Source: Methylobacterium aerolatum
GTDB taxonomy: Bacteria; Pseudomonadota; Alphaproteobacteria; Rhizobiales; Beijerinckiaceae
Assembly (NCBI RefSeq): GCF_022179085.1
Contig: NZ_BPQE01000011.1
Coordinates: forward strand, 186,001 to 250,000
Direction of reading: 5' to 3'
Length of the DNA: 64,000 nucleotides
Positions 54,139 to 63,879 of this stretch are shown piece by piece. The notes below the pieces were generated by a model. It was not told where the DNA came from. It did no database searches and worked only from the letters and a program-made list of their open reading frames with translations. Position 1 is the first letter of the stretch, and every line of letters starts with the position of its first letter. Both the position numbers and the translations under genes were made by a program.

Positions 54139-54648
54139 CTACTGCGTCGTGAAACCGGGGCGGCGGCCGGGCAGGCGTGGCACCTTCGTGCCCCGCGCCT
54201 CGATCGGCGCAGCGCAGGAATAGGCGAACTCGGACTTCATGTCGTCGAATACCGTCTCGCCGGTGATCCGGCACTCCTCCCGGACGGTCTCGTCCAGGTA
54301 GGCGCGGGCGGCTGCGCGGAAGCGGCCGACGCGGCTCGCATCGGGATCGGGGTCGATCCGCAGGTCGTTCAGGTTGCAGCCGGTGATCTCGCGCAGGGCA
54401 TTCGACACGATGAGCACCCGGCGGATCTGCCGGTTGTCGTACACCTCGTACGGCTCCTTGCAGCCGATGGTGACGACCTGCGACGGCAGGCCGACATAAA
54501 CCTTCGAGATGTAGGAAAAGCTCGTCGCGGTGCAGCCGGCCAGGAGCGGCACCGTCAGCACCGGGATCGCCCAGGCCGGAATGGCCTTTTCCCGGATAGC
54601 CCTGGCGAGACGCGGAAGCCGCCGCACGATCCGCCATCCCCCTCGCAT
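54139..54648 (-). CDS. Putative lipoprotein of unknown function
   Basis: 169 residues from 54648. A basic N-region (MRGGWRIVRRLPRLARAIRE) precedes a hydrophobic segment and the lipobox LLAGC near residue 39. The mature part has several cysteines (TIGCKEPYEVYDNRQIRRVL, ITGCNLND, REECRITG, YSCAAP). The N-region is long for a lipoprotein, so a later start is possible. No domain recognised. It lies just downstream of the lpx cluster's position but in its own space. Confidence 0.6.
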   Translation of the reverse strand: MRGGWRIVRRLPRLARAIREKAIPAWAIPVLTVPLLAGCTATSFSYISKVYVGLPSQVVTIGCKEPYEVYDNRQIRRVLIVSNALREITGCNLNDLRIDPDPDASRVGRFRAAARAYLDETVREECRITGETVFDDMKSEFAYSCAAPIEARGTKVPRLPGRRPGFTTQ

Positions 54649-54817
54649 ACGGGCCGTCCCGAACCATTCGGGCGTCGACCGCCGCCGTGAGGGGTAGCAT
54701 TGGACCCGTGCTCCGCCGCCGGTCAAGCTTCTTGGGGGCCGATCCCGCCCGGCCGGTGCCGCGCCGCGCCCCTTGTGGCCTGCGCACCACCCCCGGACGG
54801 GTCCCGGTGCGTCCACG

Positions 54818-55993
54818 TCACGTCCCGCCGGCCGGCGCGCCGGACTTCGCCAGCACCGCGAGGACGACCTCTGCCGCCGCCCGGCTCGGGGTCGCGCCGT
54901 CGGGAAGGATCGTCAATTCGTCCATCCGGTCGAGCGCCGCGCGCTGTGCCTCCCGCTCGGGCCCGCCGCGCAGGAGCGGCTCCAGAGAGGCGGCGAGCCG
55001 ATCCGGGGTGCAGTCCGCCTGCACGAATTCCGGCATGGCGTTCCGGCCGAGGATCAGGTTCGGCAGCACGATGCTCGGCACCTGGATCAATCGACGGGCG
55101 ATCACCTCCTCGATCCGGGACACCTTGTAGGCCACCACCGTCGGAACGCCCGCCAGCGCCAGTTCGAGGGTGACCGTGCCGGAGGCCGCCAGCGCTGCCC
55201 GCGCACCGCGGAAGGCGGCGTACTTGTCGCCCTCGCGGGAGACGATTCGCACCGGCACCCGCCAGCCTGCCGCCAGCGCCTCGATCCGCGCCCGGTGGCG
55301 GGGAACGGCGGGCAGGATCGCCTCGACGGGCGTCCGCCCCGCGACCCGCGCCAGCGTCTCGCCGAAGACCGGCATCAGGCGCTCGAACTCGGAGCGGCGC
55401 GAGCCCGGCAGGACCACGAGGGGGTAGGGGGATGCCTCCCGCCGGGCCGTCTCGGCCTTGCCGGGGCGCAGGTCGTCCAGCCGCTCGATCAGCGGGTGGC
55501 CGACATAGGTGCAGGGCGGGCCGCCGAGGCGCAGGTGCGCCTCCGGCTCAAAGGGGAGCAGGGCGAGGACGTGATCGATGAAGGGCCGCATCCCCTTCGC
55601 CCGCCACGGGCGCCATGCCCAGACGCTGGGCGAGACGTAATCGACGATGGGGATGCCGGGGGCGGCCTTGCGGACACGCTTGGCGACGGCATGGGTGAAG
55701 CCGGGGCTGTCGATGATGACGAGGAGATCGGGCCGGGCGGCCACCACGTCCGCCGAGGTCTCGCGGATCCGCCGCAACAGGGTTCGGGCGCGGGCAAGGA
55801 CGGGCAGGTAGCCCATCACCGCCACGTCATCGAGGGGGAAGAGCGAGGCGAAGCCCTCGCCCGCCATGGCTTCGCCGCCGACCCCGCCGAAGGTGACGCC
55901 GGGCGCGGCGTCTCGCAGCGCCCGCATCAGCTTGGCGCCGAGCTGGTCGCCCGAATCCTCACCCGCGACGAGCCAGATCCGCAGGGCGTTCAC
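54818..55993 (-). CDS. lpxB: Lipid-A-disaccharide synthase
   Basis: 391 residues from a GTG. IWLVAGEDSGDQLGAKLMRA, DVAVMGYLPVLARA, YVSPSVWAWRPWRAKGM, LPGSRRSEFERLMPVF and SGTVTLELALAGVPTVVAYK are LpxB motifs. It joins UDP-2,3-diacylglucosamine and lipid X. The GTG overlaps the lpxI stop by four bases (GTGA). Last gene of the lpx unit. Confidence 0.95.
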   Translation of the reverse strand: MNALRIWLVAGEDSGDQLGAKLMRALRDAAPGVTFGGVGGEAMAGEGFASLFPLDDVAVMGYLPVLARARTLLRRIRETSADVVAARPDLLVIIDSPGFTHAVAKRVRKAAPGIPIVDYVSPSVWAWRPWRAKGMRPFIDHVLALLPFEPEAHLRLGGPPCTYVGHPLIERLDDLRPGKAETARREASPYPLVVLPGSRRSEFERLMPVFGETLARVAGRTPVEAILPAVPRHRARIEALAAGWRVPVRIVSREGDKYAAFRGARAALAASGTVTLELALAGVPTVVAYKVSRIEEVIARRLIQVPSIVLPNLILGRNAMPEFVQADCTPDRLAASLEPLLRGGPEREAQRAALDRMDELTILPDGATPSRAAAEVVLAVLAKSGAPAGGT

Positions 55994-56853
55994 GCGGCCT
56001 CCCCGAAGCCGATCACGAAGAGACCGAGGCGGTCCGCCTCCGCCGCGGTGGCGGCCCGGTCGATGACGAGCGTCCGGCCCGCCCTGAGGGCGAGGCCCGC
56101 GCAGCCGGCGGCATGGGCGTTGCGGATCGTCCGGGGGCCGACCGTCGGCAGGTCGATCCGCAGGTCCTGACCGACCTTGGGTGCCTTCACCAGCACGGTC
56201 CCGGCGTTCGGGCGCCCCCTCCCGAAGGGCTTGCGACCCAGCGCGCGGGCGCGGGCGAGCATCTTGTCCGTGCCCTCCGGCCCCTCGACGGCGAGCACCC
56301 GATCCCCCGCCACGGCGACGGCTTGACCGACATCGAAGGGCGAGAGAGCATCCAACACGGCGAGGCCGGTGCGGATGGAGGCGTCGGCCTCCGCATCGAC
56401 CTTCACGAGTCCCAGGGCGCCCTCCGGGCAGAGCAGATCGGGGGCGACCTCGTGGACCCCGAGCACCCGGTGGCCGTTCTCCTCGACGAGGCCGACGGCG
56501 GCCCGGAGCAGGCGGTCGTCGCCGCCCGCCGCGATGTCCCGCAGCGCCTCCCGGTTCCGCCACGCGGCTCCGGCGTTGAAGATCGCCGCCGCGCTCGGCC
56601 TCGCCACGCTGCCCGCGGGCACCACGATGGCCGGGGACCACGCCTTGAGGTGGGCGAGCGTCGCCGCGAGGTCGAGAAGATCGACGGTGGCGTCCGCCTT
56701 GGCCTTGAGGGGGCGACCCGTGAACCCCCGGAGTGCGATCAGCCTGAAAGGTCGTCCCGCCCGCTCCAGGGAGGCGGCCACGAGTTCGGGCAGGCGGCCC
56801 GCCCCCGCGATGAGGACGAGGGTGCCCTCGCGCGTCGAAGCGGCCTCGGCCAT
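55990..56853 (-). CDS. lpxI: UDP-2,3-diacylglucosamine pyrophosphatase LpxI (DUF1009)
   Basis: 287 residues. LVLIAGAGRLPELVAASLER, GDDRLLRAAVGLVEENGHRV and TLVKAPKVGQDLRIDLPTVG-like residues (VLVKAPKVGQDLRIDLPTVG) fit LpxI, the alphaproteobacterial replacement for LpxH. It yields lipid X from UDP-2,3-diacylglucosamine. It lies between lpxA and lpxB as in related bacteria. Confidence 0.93.
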   Translation of the reverse strand: MAEAASTREGTLVLIAGAGRLPELVAASLERAGRPFRLIALRGFTGRPLKAKADATVDLLDLAATLAHLKAWSPAIVVPAGSVARPSAAAIFNAGAAWRNREALRDIAAGGDDRLLRAAVGLVEENGHRVLGVHEVAPDLLCPEGALGLVKVDAEADASIRTGLAVLDALSPFDVGQAVAVAGDRVLAVEGPEGTDKMLARARALGRKPFGRGRPNAGTVLVKAPKVGQDLRIDLPTVGPRTIRNAHAAGCAGLALRAGRTLVIDRAATAAEADRLGLFVIGFGEAA

Positions 56854-56864
56854 GGCGGTACGGA

Positions 56865-57683
56865 TCAGGCGGCGCCGACCACGGGCGGCGCCTCGCGCGG
56901 CGTGCAGATCGACCGCTTGCCGCCGGCGCGGATGAAATCGAGGATCTCCTGCACGGCGCCGTTCGATTCGAAACTCGTCGCCACGTCCTCCACGCGCTCC
57001 ATTAGCGTACCCTCCGCCGCGAAGAGCAGGCGATAGGCGCGCCGCAGGGTGTGGATGTCCTCGCGGGCGAAGCCCCGGCGCTGCAGGCCGACGATGTTGA
57101 GCCCGGAGAGGTAGGCGCGGTTGCCCAGCACCATGCCGTACGGGATGCAGTCGTTCTCCAGGCCGGAGAGTCCGCCCACGAAGGCGTGCGCGCCGACCCG
57201 CGCGAACTGGATCACCGCCGCGCCGCCGCCGAGAATCGCGTAATCCCCCACGCTGCAATGCCCGGCGAGCATCACGTTGTTCGAGAAGACAACGTTGGAG
57301 CCCACCCGGCAATCGTGCCCCACATGGGAGTTGGCCAGGAAGGCGCAGCGGTCGCCGATCACCGTTTCGAGTCCGCCCCCGGCCGTGCCGGGATTCATGG
57401 TGACGCCCTCGCGGATCAGGCACTCCTCACCGATCGCGAGGGTCGAGGGCTCGCCGCGGTATTTCAGGTCCTGTGGCGGGTGGCCGATGGAGGCGAAGGG
57501 GTAGATCCGCGTCCGCGCGCCGACGCGGGTGCGCCCGGCCACCACCACGTGGCTGACGAGCTCGCAGCCCGGCCCGAGCACCACCTCCGGCCCGACATGG
57601 CAGAACGGGCCGATGCGGACGTCGTCGCCGATCTCGGCGCCCGACTCGACGACGGCACTCGGATGGATCGTCGCCGCGCTCAT
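56865..57683 (-). CDS. lpxA: UDP-N-acetylglucosamine acyltransferase
   Basis: 272 residues. Left-handed beta helix of hexapeptide repeats from IHPSAVVESGAEIGDDVRIG; the catalytic His lies in NSHVGHDCRVG. RGFAREDIHTLRRAYRLLF is the C-terminal helical domain. It adds the first hydroxyacyl chain to UDP-GlcNAc. Starts four bases after fabZ; a stop 11 bases ahead of lpxI. Confidence 0.95.
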   Translation of the reverse strand: MSAATIHPSAVVESGAEIGDDVRIGPFCHVGPEVVLGPGCELVSHVVVAGRTRVGARTRIYPFASIGHPPQDLKYRGEPSTLAIGEECLIREGVTMNPGTAGGGLETVIGDRCAFLANSHVGHDCRVGSNVVFSNNVMLAGHCSVGDYAILGGGAAVIQFARVGAHAFVGGLSGLENDCIPYGMVLGNRAYLSGLNIVGLQRRGFAREDIHTLRRAYRLLFAAEGTLMERVEDVATSFESNGAVQEILDFIRAGGKRSICTPREAPPVVGAA

Positions 57684-57687
57684 CGCC

Positions 57688-58152
57688 TCACTCCGTCACC
57701 AGCATGGCGCCGATCTCGGCCTCCGCCACCAGCACGCCGTCCACCTTCGCCTCGCCGCGGAACCACCACATGGTGCGCCGCTGGTTGAGCTTGCGCATCT
57801 CGAAGCGGATCTGGTCCCCCGGCACGACGGGCTTGCGGAACTTGCACTTGTCGATCGTCATGAAGAACACCTGCTTGGTGCGCAGTTCGTCCGTCATGAT
57901 GTGGCGGCAGCAGATCGCGCCCGCCGTCTGGGCCATGCCCTCGATGATGAGCACGCCGGGGAAGACCGGCAGGCCGGGGAAGTGCCCCATGAACTGCGGC
58001 TCGTTGGCGGTGACGTTCTTGATGCCGACGCAGGATTCGTCGCGGTCGATCTCGATGATCCTATCGACCATCAGGAATGGATAGCGGTGCGGCAGCAGTT
58101 CCAGCAGCTTGTGAATATCCGCCGTGCCGAGCACCTGTTCCGCGCCGCTCAT
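57688..58152 (-). CDS. fabZ: 3-Hydroxyacyl-[ACP] dehydratase FabZ
   Basis: 154 residues. [17 protein letters not shown] and the active-site segment [20 protein letters not shown] (catalytic His and Glu) identify FabZ. It dehydrates hydroxyacyl-ACP, competing with LpxA/LpxD for the same pool. The start at 58152 (MSGAEQVLG) is chosen over 58173 by homology. Confidence 0.95.
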   Translation of the reverse strand: MSGAEQVLGTADIHKLLELLPHRYPFLMVDRIIEIDRDESCVGIKNVTANEPQFMGHFPGLPVFPGVLIIEGMAQTAGAICCRHIMTDELRTKQVFFMTIDKCKFRKPVVPGDQIRFEMRKLNQRRTMWWFRGEAKVDGVLVAEAEIGAMLVTE

Positions 58153-58300
58153 CGTCCCGCGCCATCCCGTCACTCTGCCGGCCGACCCGCCGACGACGGC
58201 CTCTCATCGGCAGAAACGCGAGCAGACGCAAGGCCAAAGGCATCACGGGCCGGGGCCTCCGGCCTTCGCCCACCGGGGAACGGCCGGATTTCCTGGGGCC

Positions 58301-59386
58301 TCACTCAGGCTCGCTTCTGCCCGCCCCGGCGCCCGCATCCTTGCTCCCCTCCTGCCCCGCGCGCTCGGCGAGGCGGGCCAGGGTCGTGAGCTCCCGGAAC
58401 CACGCCCGCACCGGCTTGGCCGGCGTGCCGCCCCAGCGCGAGCCCGGCGGGACGTCGCGGTTGACGTTCGAGGAGCCGGCGATCTGCGATCCGCGGCCGA
58501 TGCGCAGGTGACCGACCACGCCGACCTGCCCGCCGAGCACCACGTAATCCTCTAGCGTGGTGGAGCCGGAGATGCCGACCCCCGACACGATCACACAGTG
58601 GCGGCCGATGACCACATTGTGGGCGATCTGGACGAGGTTATCGATCTTCGTCCCCTCGCCGACCACCGTGTCGCGGGAGGCGCCCCGGTCGATGGTGGTG
58701 TTGGCGCCGATCTCGACGTCGTCCTGCACGATCACCCGGCCGACCTGCGGCACCTTGAGATGGCTCGCCCCCATGGCGAAGCCGAAGCCGTCCTGGCCCA
58801 GCCTCGCGCCGGGATGGATGATGACGCGGTTGCCCAGCAGGGCGTGGCTGAGGGTGGTCCCCGCGCCGATGGAGCAATCCCGGCCGATGCGCACGCCCGG
58901 CCCGATCACCGCGTTCGGCCCGATCACGGTCCCGGAACCGATCTCGGCGTTCGGCCCGATCACGGCGCCGGGATCGACGGTGACGCCTTCCTCCAGCCGG
59001 GCTTCGGGATGGATGTGAGCGCCCGAGGCGAGGCCTCGGCCGCCGAATTGCGGGCCGGGGCGCATGGCATCGGGATGCAGGCGGCCGAGCAGCGCCGCGT
59101 AGGCTCGGTAGGGATCGCGGCAGACGATGGCCACGGTGCCCGCCGGGCAGCGCGCGGCGAAGCGCGGGCCGACGAGGCAGGCGCCCGCACGGGTCCGGGT
59201 GAGGGCCTCGCCGTAGCGGGCGTTGTCCATGTAGGCGAGGTCGTCCGCGCCCGCGCTCTCCAGGGGTGACGCGGCCGTCAGGACCCGCGCGGGGTCGGCC
59301 CCCTCGGGGAGGGCGACACCCGCGGCGGCGGCGACCTCTTCGAGGGTCACCCCGGCGCCGGGTGTGAAGAACTGCGTGTCGGACAT
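58301..59386 (-). CDS. lpxD: UDP-3-O-acylglucosamine N-acyltransferase
   Basis: 361 residues. The N-terminal uridine-binding domain includes [20 protein letters not shown]. The beta helix begins [20 protein letters not shown] and has the catalytic His in [15 protein letters not shown]. The C-terminal helix is [15 protein letters not shown]. Third step of lipid A synthesis. A 148-base spacer to fabZ is longer than usual. Confidence 0.95.
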   Translation of the reverse strand: MSDTQFFTPGAGVTLEEVAAAAGVALPEGADPARVLTAASPLESAGADDLAYMDNARYGEALTRTRAGACLVGPRFAARCPAGTVAIVCRDPYRAYAALLGRLHPDAMRPGPQFGGRGLASGAHIHPEARLEEGVTVDPGAVIGPNAEIGSGTVIGPNAVIGPGVRIGRDCSIGAGTTLSHALLGNRVIIHPGARLGQDGFGFAMGASHLKVPQVGRVIVQDDVEIGANTTIDRGASRDTVVGEGTKIDNLVQIAHNVVIGRHCVIVSGVGISGSTTLEDYVVLGGQVGVVGHLRIGRGSQIAGSSNVNRDVPPGSRWGGTPAKPVRAWFRELTTLARLAERAGQEGSKDAGAGAGRSEPE

Positions 59387-59706
59387 GGCGGAGCCTGCGT
59401 GGGATCCCGGCTTCGGGGTCGCTCGGGGCTCGGCGGCACCGGATCGAGACCGGGGGCATGGCCCCGCGGGAAGGCCGCGATCCGGGCCTGCCGTGGCGGG
59501 GGACGGACCGTCCCGGTTCGATCCCGTGTCGTCCGAAGCCGGAGCGTGCGAGTCGTTGCGGGGCTCATACACCGGATCGCGACCGGATCATCCCCCGGGG
59601 CCGCGTTCCGTCGCCCTTGCCCGCCCACCGACAAAGAAAACGCCGACGTGACCCTTGAGCGGTCCCGCCGGCGATGAGGTTCGAACAGAAGGTTGCGGAG
59701 CAAGCC

Positions 59707-59734
59707 GACCCGACCGGAAGGGCCCGGCCGGGTC
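59707..59734 (-). terminator. Hairpin after bamA
   Basis: GACCCGACCGG pairs with CCGGCCGGGTC with one mismatch; loop AAGGGC. It starts 12 bases beyond the bamA stop. No marked T-run. Confidence 0.4.
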
Positions 59735-59745
59735 GTGTCTCGGGA

Positions 59746-62310
59746 TCAGAAGCGCGAGCCGCCGGAGAAGCGGAACGCCTGCGTCTGGTCCTTGCCGATA
59801 TGGCCGTACTTGCCGAGCGCCGGGACGTAGACCTTCTCACCCTCGTCCTTCGACAGGGCGTAGGCGTAGTCGAAGCGGATCGGTCCGAGCGGCGAATTCC
59901 ACAGGATGGACGCGCCGATCGACGACCGGATCACGTTCTTGTCGCGGACGTTCACGCACTCCGGCTCGACGCCGATCGTGTAGGTGTTGAAGTTGCAGGC
60001 GCCGCCCGGCGCCGTGCCGTTGATGAAGCCGTCGCGGTTGACGTCGAAGTTCCTGCGGCCGTTGTAGCCGAACAGCGTACCGGCGTCGGCGAACAGCGCG
60101 CCCTTCAGGCCGAGATCCCGCGGCACACCGTAGAGCGGGAACTGAACTTCCAGGGTGCCGCCGATATAGGTCGAGCCGCCGATGGCGTTCGAGCGGGAGT
60201 CGGCGATGCCGACGTCGCGCGGGCCGATGCCGTTCGGCGCGAAGCCGCGGACCAGCGACGGGCCGAGGAAGAACTGGTCGGTCACCCGCAGCGGCTGCCC
60301 ATCGAGGGGCTCGATGTGGCCGCCCTGGAAGCGGACGAAGCCGACGACGTCCTCGTACAGCTCCTTGTAGTAGCGGGCGTCGGCGGTGACGCGGAAGAAC
60401 TTGGAGTCGCCGCCGAGGCCGGCCACGTCGGGCTTCAACTCGGCGTAGACGCCGTTGCGCGGCGCACCGATGACGTCGAGGGTCGAGTAGGCGAGCGTCA
60501 GACCGGCCAGCGAGGTGAGGGTGTTGCCCTGCGAGCCCTTGATGGCGATCGAGGCTTCGCCGTCGAAGGCACAGCCCGGATAGGCGGCCTGGCCGGCGAT
60601 GCTGCGGCCGTCCGGACCCACGGCGCCCGCCGGGTTCAGGACGGTGTAGCCCGGGATGGGGAACGAGCAGTCGTCGTAGGGCCGCTTGAGGGTGTTCGGC
60701 ACCTTCAGCTCGGTGTTGTACAGCGAGTAGCGGAGGGTGACGCCGAACTCCTCGGTGATGGGCAGGCCGACGCGGAGCTGGCCGCCGTAGACGGTCGTCT
60801 CGTAGCGCGAGTACCGGGTCAGGTCCGAGTACTTGTAGAAGGCATCGAAGCCGGCCGCGAGGCGGTAGCCCAGGAAGTACGGCTCGGTGAACGAGAAGTC
60901 GACGCCGCGGGAGTACTGGCCGCCGGTACCGGCAAGGCGGACGTACTGGCCGCGACCGAGGAAGTTCGACTCGGAGACCGAGACTTCGCCGATGATGCCG
61001 TCCTGCGTGGAGTAGCCGCCGGCCACCGAGAACGACCCCGTGGGCTGATCCTCGACATCGATGTTGATGATCACGCGGTCGGGCGAGGAGCCGGGCTCGT
61101 TCGAGAAGCGGACCTTCTTGAAGAAGCCGAGGCCGTTCAGGCGCCGCTCGGCGCGGTCGGTCAGCACGCGGTTGTAGGCGTCGCCCTCGGCGAAATCGAG
61201 CTCGCGGCGGATGACGTAGTCGCGGGTGCGGGTGTTGCCGCGGACGTTGATGCGCTCGACGTAGACGTGCGGGCCGTCCTCGACCACGAAGCCGAGGGAG
61301 ACGCGCTGCGTCGCCGGATCGCGCTGGCCCGTCGGGCGGACCTGGGCGAAGGGGTAGCCGGCGCGGTTCACGTCGCGGGTGAGGTTGTTCAGGGTGCGCT
61401 CGACGTCGTCGGCGTTGTAGGTCTCGCCCACGGCCGTCGTCAGGTTCTCGCGCAGGCGCTCCGTATCGAGGCCGGGAAGACGGGAATCCACCGCCACCGC
61501 GCCGACCTCGTAGGGCTTACCCTCGTTGACGGTGATCGTGATGACGTAGCCGGACTGCTCGCCCTCGACGTAGCGCGCATCGGCGTTCACCACCTGGAAG
61601 TCGGCATAGCCGTTCTTCAGGTAGTAGCGGCGCACCTGCTCGAGGTCCTGGCTGATCCGCTCCGGATCGTAGACGTCCGAGGTCTTGATGAACGAGAGGA
61701 AGTTCATCTCCGACGAGCTCATCAGCCCGCGCAGGGTCCGCTCGGAATAGGCTTGGTTGCCCACGAAGTTGATGGCGATGATGCCGGTCTTGTCGCCCTC
61801 GTCGATGTCGTAGATCACGTCCACGCGGCCGTTGGGCAGGTTGACCGTGCGGTAGGTGACCTTCGCCGTGCCGCGGCCGAAGCGCTTGTAGACGTCCCGG
61901 ATGCGGGCGAGATCGGCGTTGATCGTGGCCTCGCTGAAGGGGCCGCGCGCCTTGGACTCGACCACGGTCTCGAGGGTCGACTTCTCGACCTTCTTGTTGC
62001 CCTCGAAGACCACCCGGTTGATCAGGTTGTTCTCGCGGACGGTGACGACGGTGCGGCCGCCGGCCTGCGCCACCTTCACGTCCGAGAACATGCCGCTGGC
62101 CAGCAGGTTGCGCCGCGCCTCCTCTGCGGAGCCCGACGCGGTACCGGTGACGTAGGAACGGATCGTATCGGCATCGACGCGCTGGTTGCCCTGCACGACG
62201 ATCTGCTGCGCCTGGGCGGCGCCGCCCAGGACCATCCCCGCCCCGGCAGAGATCAGGACGATGGTCTTGCGCATCGACTTACGCCGATGCTTGCCCGTCA
62301 ACGACATCAT
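59746..62310 (-). CDS. bamA: Outer-membrane protein assembly factor BamA
   Basis: 854 residues. Signal peptide (KSMRKTIVLISAGAGMVLGG, cleavage after AQA). Five POTRA domains follow, beginning QQIVVQGNQRVDADTIRSYV and VVFEGNKKVEKSTLETVVES. The barrel has GGYSTQDGIIGEVSVSESNF, the lid-lock loop VRGFAPNGIG and a C-terminal region ending FRFSGGSRF. It inserts beta-barrel proteins in the outer membrane. The frame is open to 62496; the start near 62310 is set by the signal. Confidence 0.96.
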   Translation of the reverse strand: MMSLTGKHRRKSMRKTIVLISAGAGMVLGGAAQAQQIVVQGNQRVDADTIRSYVTGTASGSAEEARRNLLASGMFSDVKVAQAGGRTVVTVRENNLINRVVFEGNKKVEKSTLETVVESKARGPFSEATINADLARIRDVYKRFGRGTAKVTYRTVNLPNGRVDVIYDIDEGDKTGIIAINFVGNQAYSERTLRGLMSSSEMNFLSFIKTSDVYDPERISQDLEQVRRYYLKNGYADFQVVNADARYVEGEQSGYVITITVNEGKPYEVGAVAVDSRLPGLDTERLRENLTTAVGETYNADDVERTLNNLTRDVNRAGYPFAQVRPTGQRDPATQRVSLGFVVEDGPHVYVERINVRGNTRTRDYVIRRELDFAEGDAYNRVLTDRAERRLNGLGFFKKVRFSNEPGSSPDRVIINIDVEDQPTGSFSVAGGYSTQDGIIGEVSVSESNFLGRGQYVRLAGTGGQYSRGVDFSFTEPYFLGYRLAAGFDAFYKYSDLTRYSRYETTVYGGQLRVGLPITEEFGVTLRYSLYNTELKVPNTLKRPYDDCSFPIPGYTVLNPAGAVGPDGRSIAGQAAYPGCAFDGEASIAIKGSQGNTLTSLAGLTLAYSTLDVIGAPRNGVYAELKPDVAGLGGDSKFFRVTADARYYKELYEDVVGFVRFQGGHIEPLDGQPLRVTDQFFLGPSLVRGFAPNGIGPRDVGIADSRSNAIGGSTYIGGTLEVQFPLYGVPRDLGLKGALFADAGTLFGYNGRRNFDVNRDGFINGTAPGGACNFNTYTIGVEPECVNVRDKNVIRSSIGASILWNSPLGPIRFDYAYALSKDEGEKVYVPALGKYGHIGKDQTQAFRFSGGSRF

Positions 62311-62724
62311 GCAATCGCCCGTTTCTGCTCTGGCCGCAGGCCGTGCCTGCGTGGGCAGCCGTTGGTCGGCCATCCCGTCACCGTGGTCCAAGCGTGGCTT
62401 CGGTCCTAGCTTCGCTCTTACCGGGATTCCCCTGCCAAGCAAACGCGTCGGAGACCAAGACCAGGGGATTTTGCGCAGACGTGGCCTTCGCGCCACTTAA
62501 TGCCGGGCGCCCCCCGCGGGGAAAGCCGAGATCATGCTGAATGAAGGGTAAATCACTGACGTCGCGCGACTTTCGCAAAGCCGCGCGGATGCTGTTAACC
62601 CAGCGTTTACCGCGGTTCGCGGGCCATTTCCGGCGCCCCGAAGGCGGGAATGCGGCAGCCGTGTGATGCTACCATCCCCAGGTTGAACTTTTATTCCTCG
62701 TTCCCGCGTCCTGTGATGACGGGA
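62311..62724. other. 414-base spacer between rseP and bamA
   Basis: The region is longer than usual for this operon. The bamA frame stays open to 62496, but without signal-like content. Bases 62540-62700 are AT-richer and could hold a separate bamA promoter. No gene or strong hairpin recognised. Confidence 0.5.
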
Positions 62725-63879
62725 TCAGGTGTTCTTCCAGGATGCGCCGAGATTGAGGATGTCGTTCCACGCCGCGAACAGCATCAGCATGAGCACCAGG
62801 GCGAGGCCGATGCGGAAGCCGACCTCCTGTGCCCGCTCGCTGAGCGGACGGCCGCGGACGACCTCGAAGGCGTAGAAGAGGAGGTGCCCGCCGTCGAGGA
62901 GGGGCACGGGGAAGAGGTTCAGCAGGCCGATCGACACGGACAGCAGGGCGATCAGGCCGACGAGGCCACCGACGCCGCCGTTCTTGGCGACCTCGCCCGA
63001 GACCCGCGCGATGCCGATGGGACCCGAGAGCTGGTCGGCGGATTCCCGGCCGGTGATGAGCTTGCCGAGGTAGGAGAAGGTCCGCTCCACCACGAAGTAC
63101 GTTTCGTGGACGCCGAGCCTGAGGGAATCCCCAAGGTCGTAGTGGACAAGCTTCGCCTCGGAGCCCGCCGGCGACCGGATGCCGAGGCGGCCGATGCGGT
63201 GGCGGCCGAAGGGGGTGCGCTCGTCGATGGTGGCGGGCGTGGCGTTGATTGTGATGTCGCGGTCGTCCCGCTGAACCGTGAAGGCGAGGGAGGTGCCGGC
63301 GGCGCCGGTCACGGTGCGGTACATCGCGTTGAAGTCGCGAACCGGCTGACCGTCGATGGCGGTGATCAGGTCGCCCGGCTTGAAGCCCGCGGTGTCGGCC
63401 ACGCTGTTCGGCTCCACAGAGGAGACGCGCGCCGGCAACTCGTAGCGCCCGCCGAGCCAGATCGCCCCGGCGAAGAGGGCGATGGCGAGGAGGAAGTTGG
63501 CGATGGGCCCGGCGGCGACGATGGCCGCGCGCTTGCTGACGGGCTGGGTGGGGAAGCTGATCGCCCGCTCCTGCGGGCTCATCCGCGCGATCGTCTCCGG
63601 GTCGGGCACGCTGGCGCCGTTGGCATCGCCGTGGAACTTGACGTAGCCGCCCAGGGGGATGGCGCACAGCTTCCACCGGGTGCCCCGCCGGTCGTTGAAG
63701 CCGAATAACTCGGGGCCGAAACCGAGGGAGAAGGCGTGGATGCCGACGCCGCACCAGCGCCCCACGAGGAAGTGCCCCATCTCGTGCACGAACACGACAA
63801 CGGTGAGGACGAACAGGAACGGGATCACGGCGCCGAAGAAGCTGCCGGCGGTTCCGCCCATCGCGTTTAGGAAATCCAT
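62725..63879 (-). CDS. rseP: RIP metalloprotease RseP (site-2 protease)
   Basis: 384 residues. The zinc site VVVFVHEMGHFLVGRWCG (HExxH) is in the first membrane segment; NLFPVPLLDGGHLLFYAFEV holds the third ligand. One PDZ domain lies near residues 155-235 (SSVEPNSVADTAGFKPGDLI). It cleaves anti-sigma factors and signal-peptide remnants in the inner membrane. Usually placed right after dxr; here it lies 30 kb away in opposite orientation. Confidence 0.95.
   Translation of the reverse strand: MDFLNAMGGTAGSFFGAVIPFLFVLTVVVFVHEMGHFLVGRWCGVGIHAFSLGFGPELFGFNDRRGTRWKLCAIPLGGYVKFHGDANGASVPDPETIARMSPQERAISFPTQPVSKRAAIVAAGPIANFLLAIALFAGAIWLGGRYELPARVSSVEPNSVADTAGFKPGDLITAIDGQPVRDFNAMYRTVTGAAGTSLAFTVQRDDRDITINATPATIDERTPFGRHRIGRLGIRSPAGSEAKLVHYDLGDSLRLGVHETYFVVERTFSYLGKLITGRESADQLSGPIGIARVSGEVAKNGGVGGLVGLIALLSVSIGLLNLFPVPLLDGGHLLFYAFEVVRGRPLSERAQEVGFRIGLALVLMLMLFAAWNDILNLGASWKNT

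Noticed and set aside
59674-62409. A 911-codon open frame on the plus strand
   Set aside because: It is antisense to bamA, whose domain structure is certain. Long antisense frames are common in DNA this rich in GC, and this one's product (Val/Asp/Arg/Gly/His-rich) has no recognisable domain.
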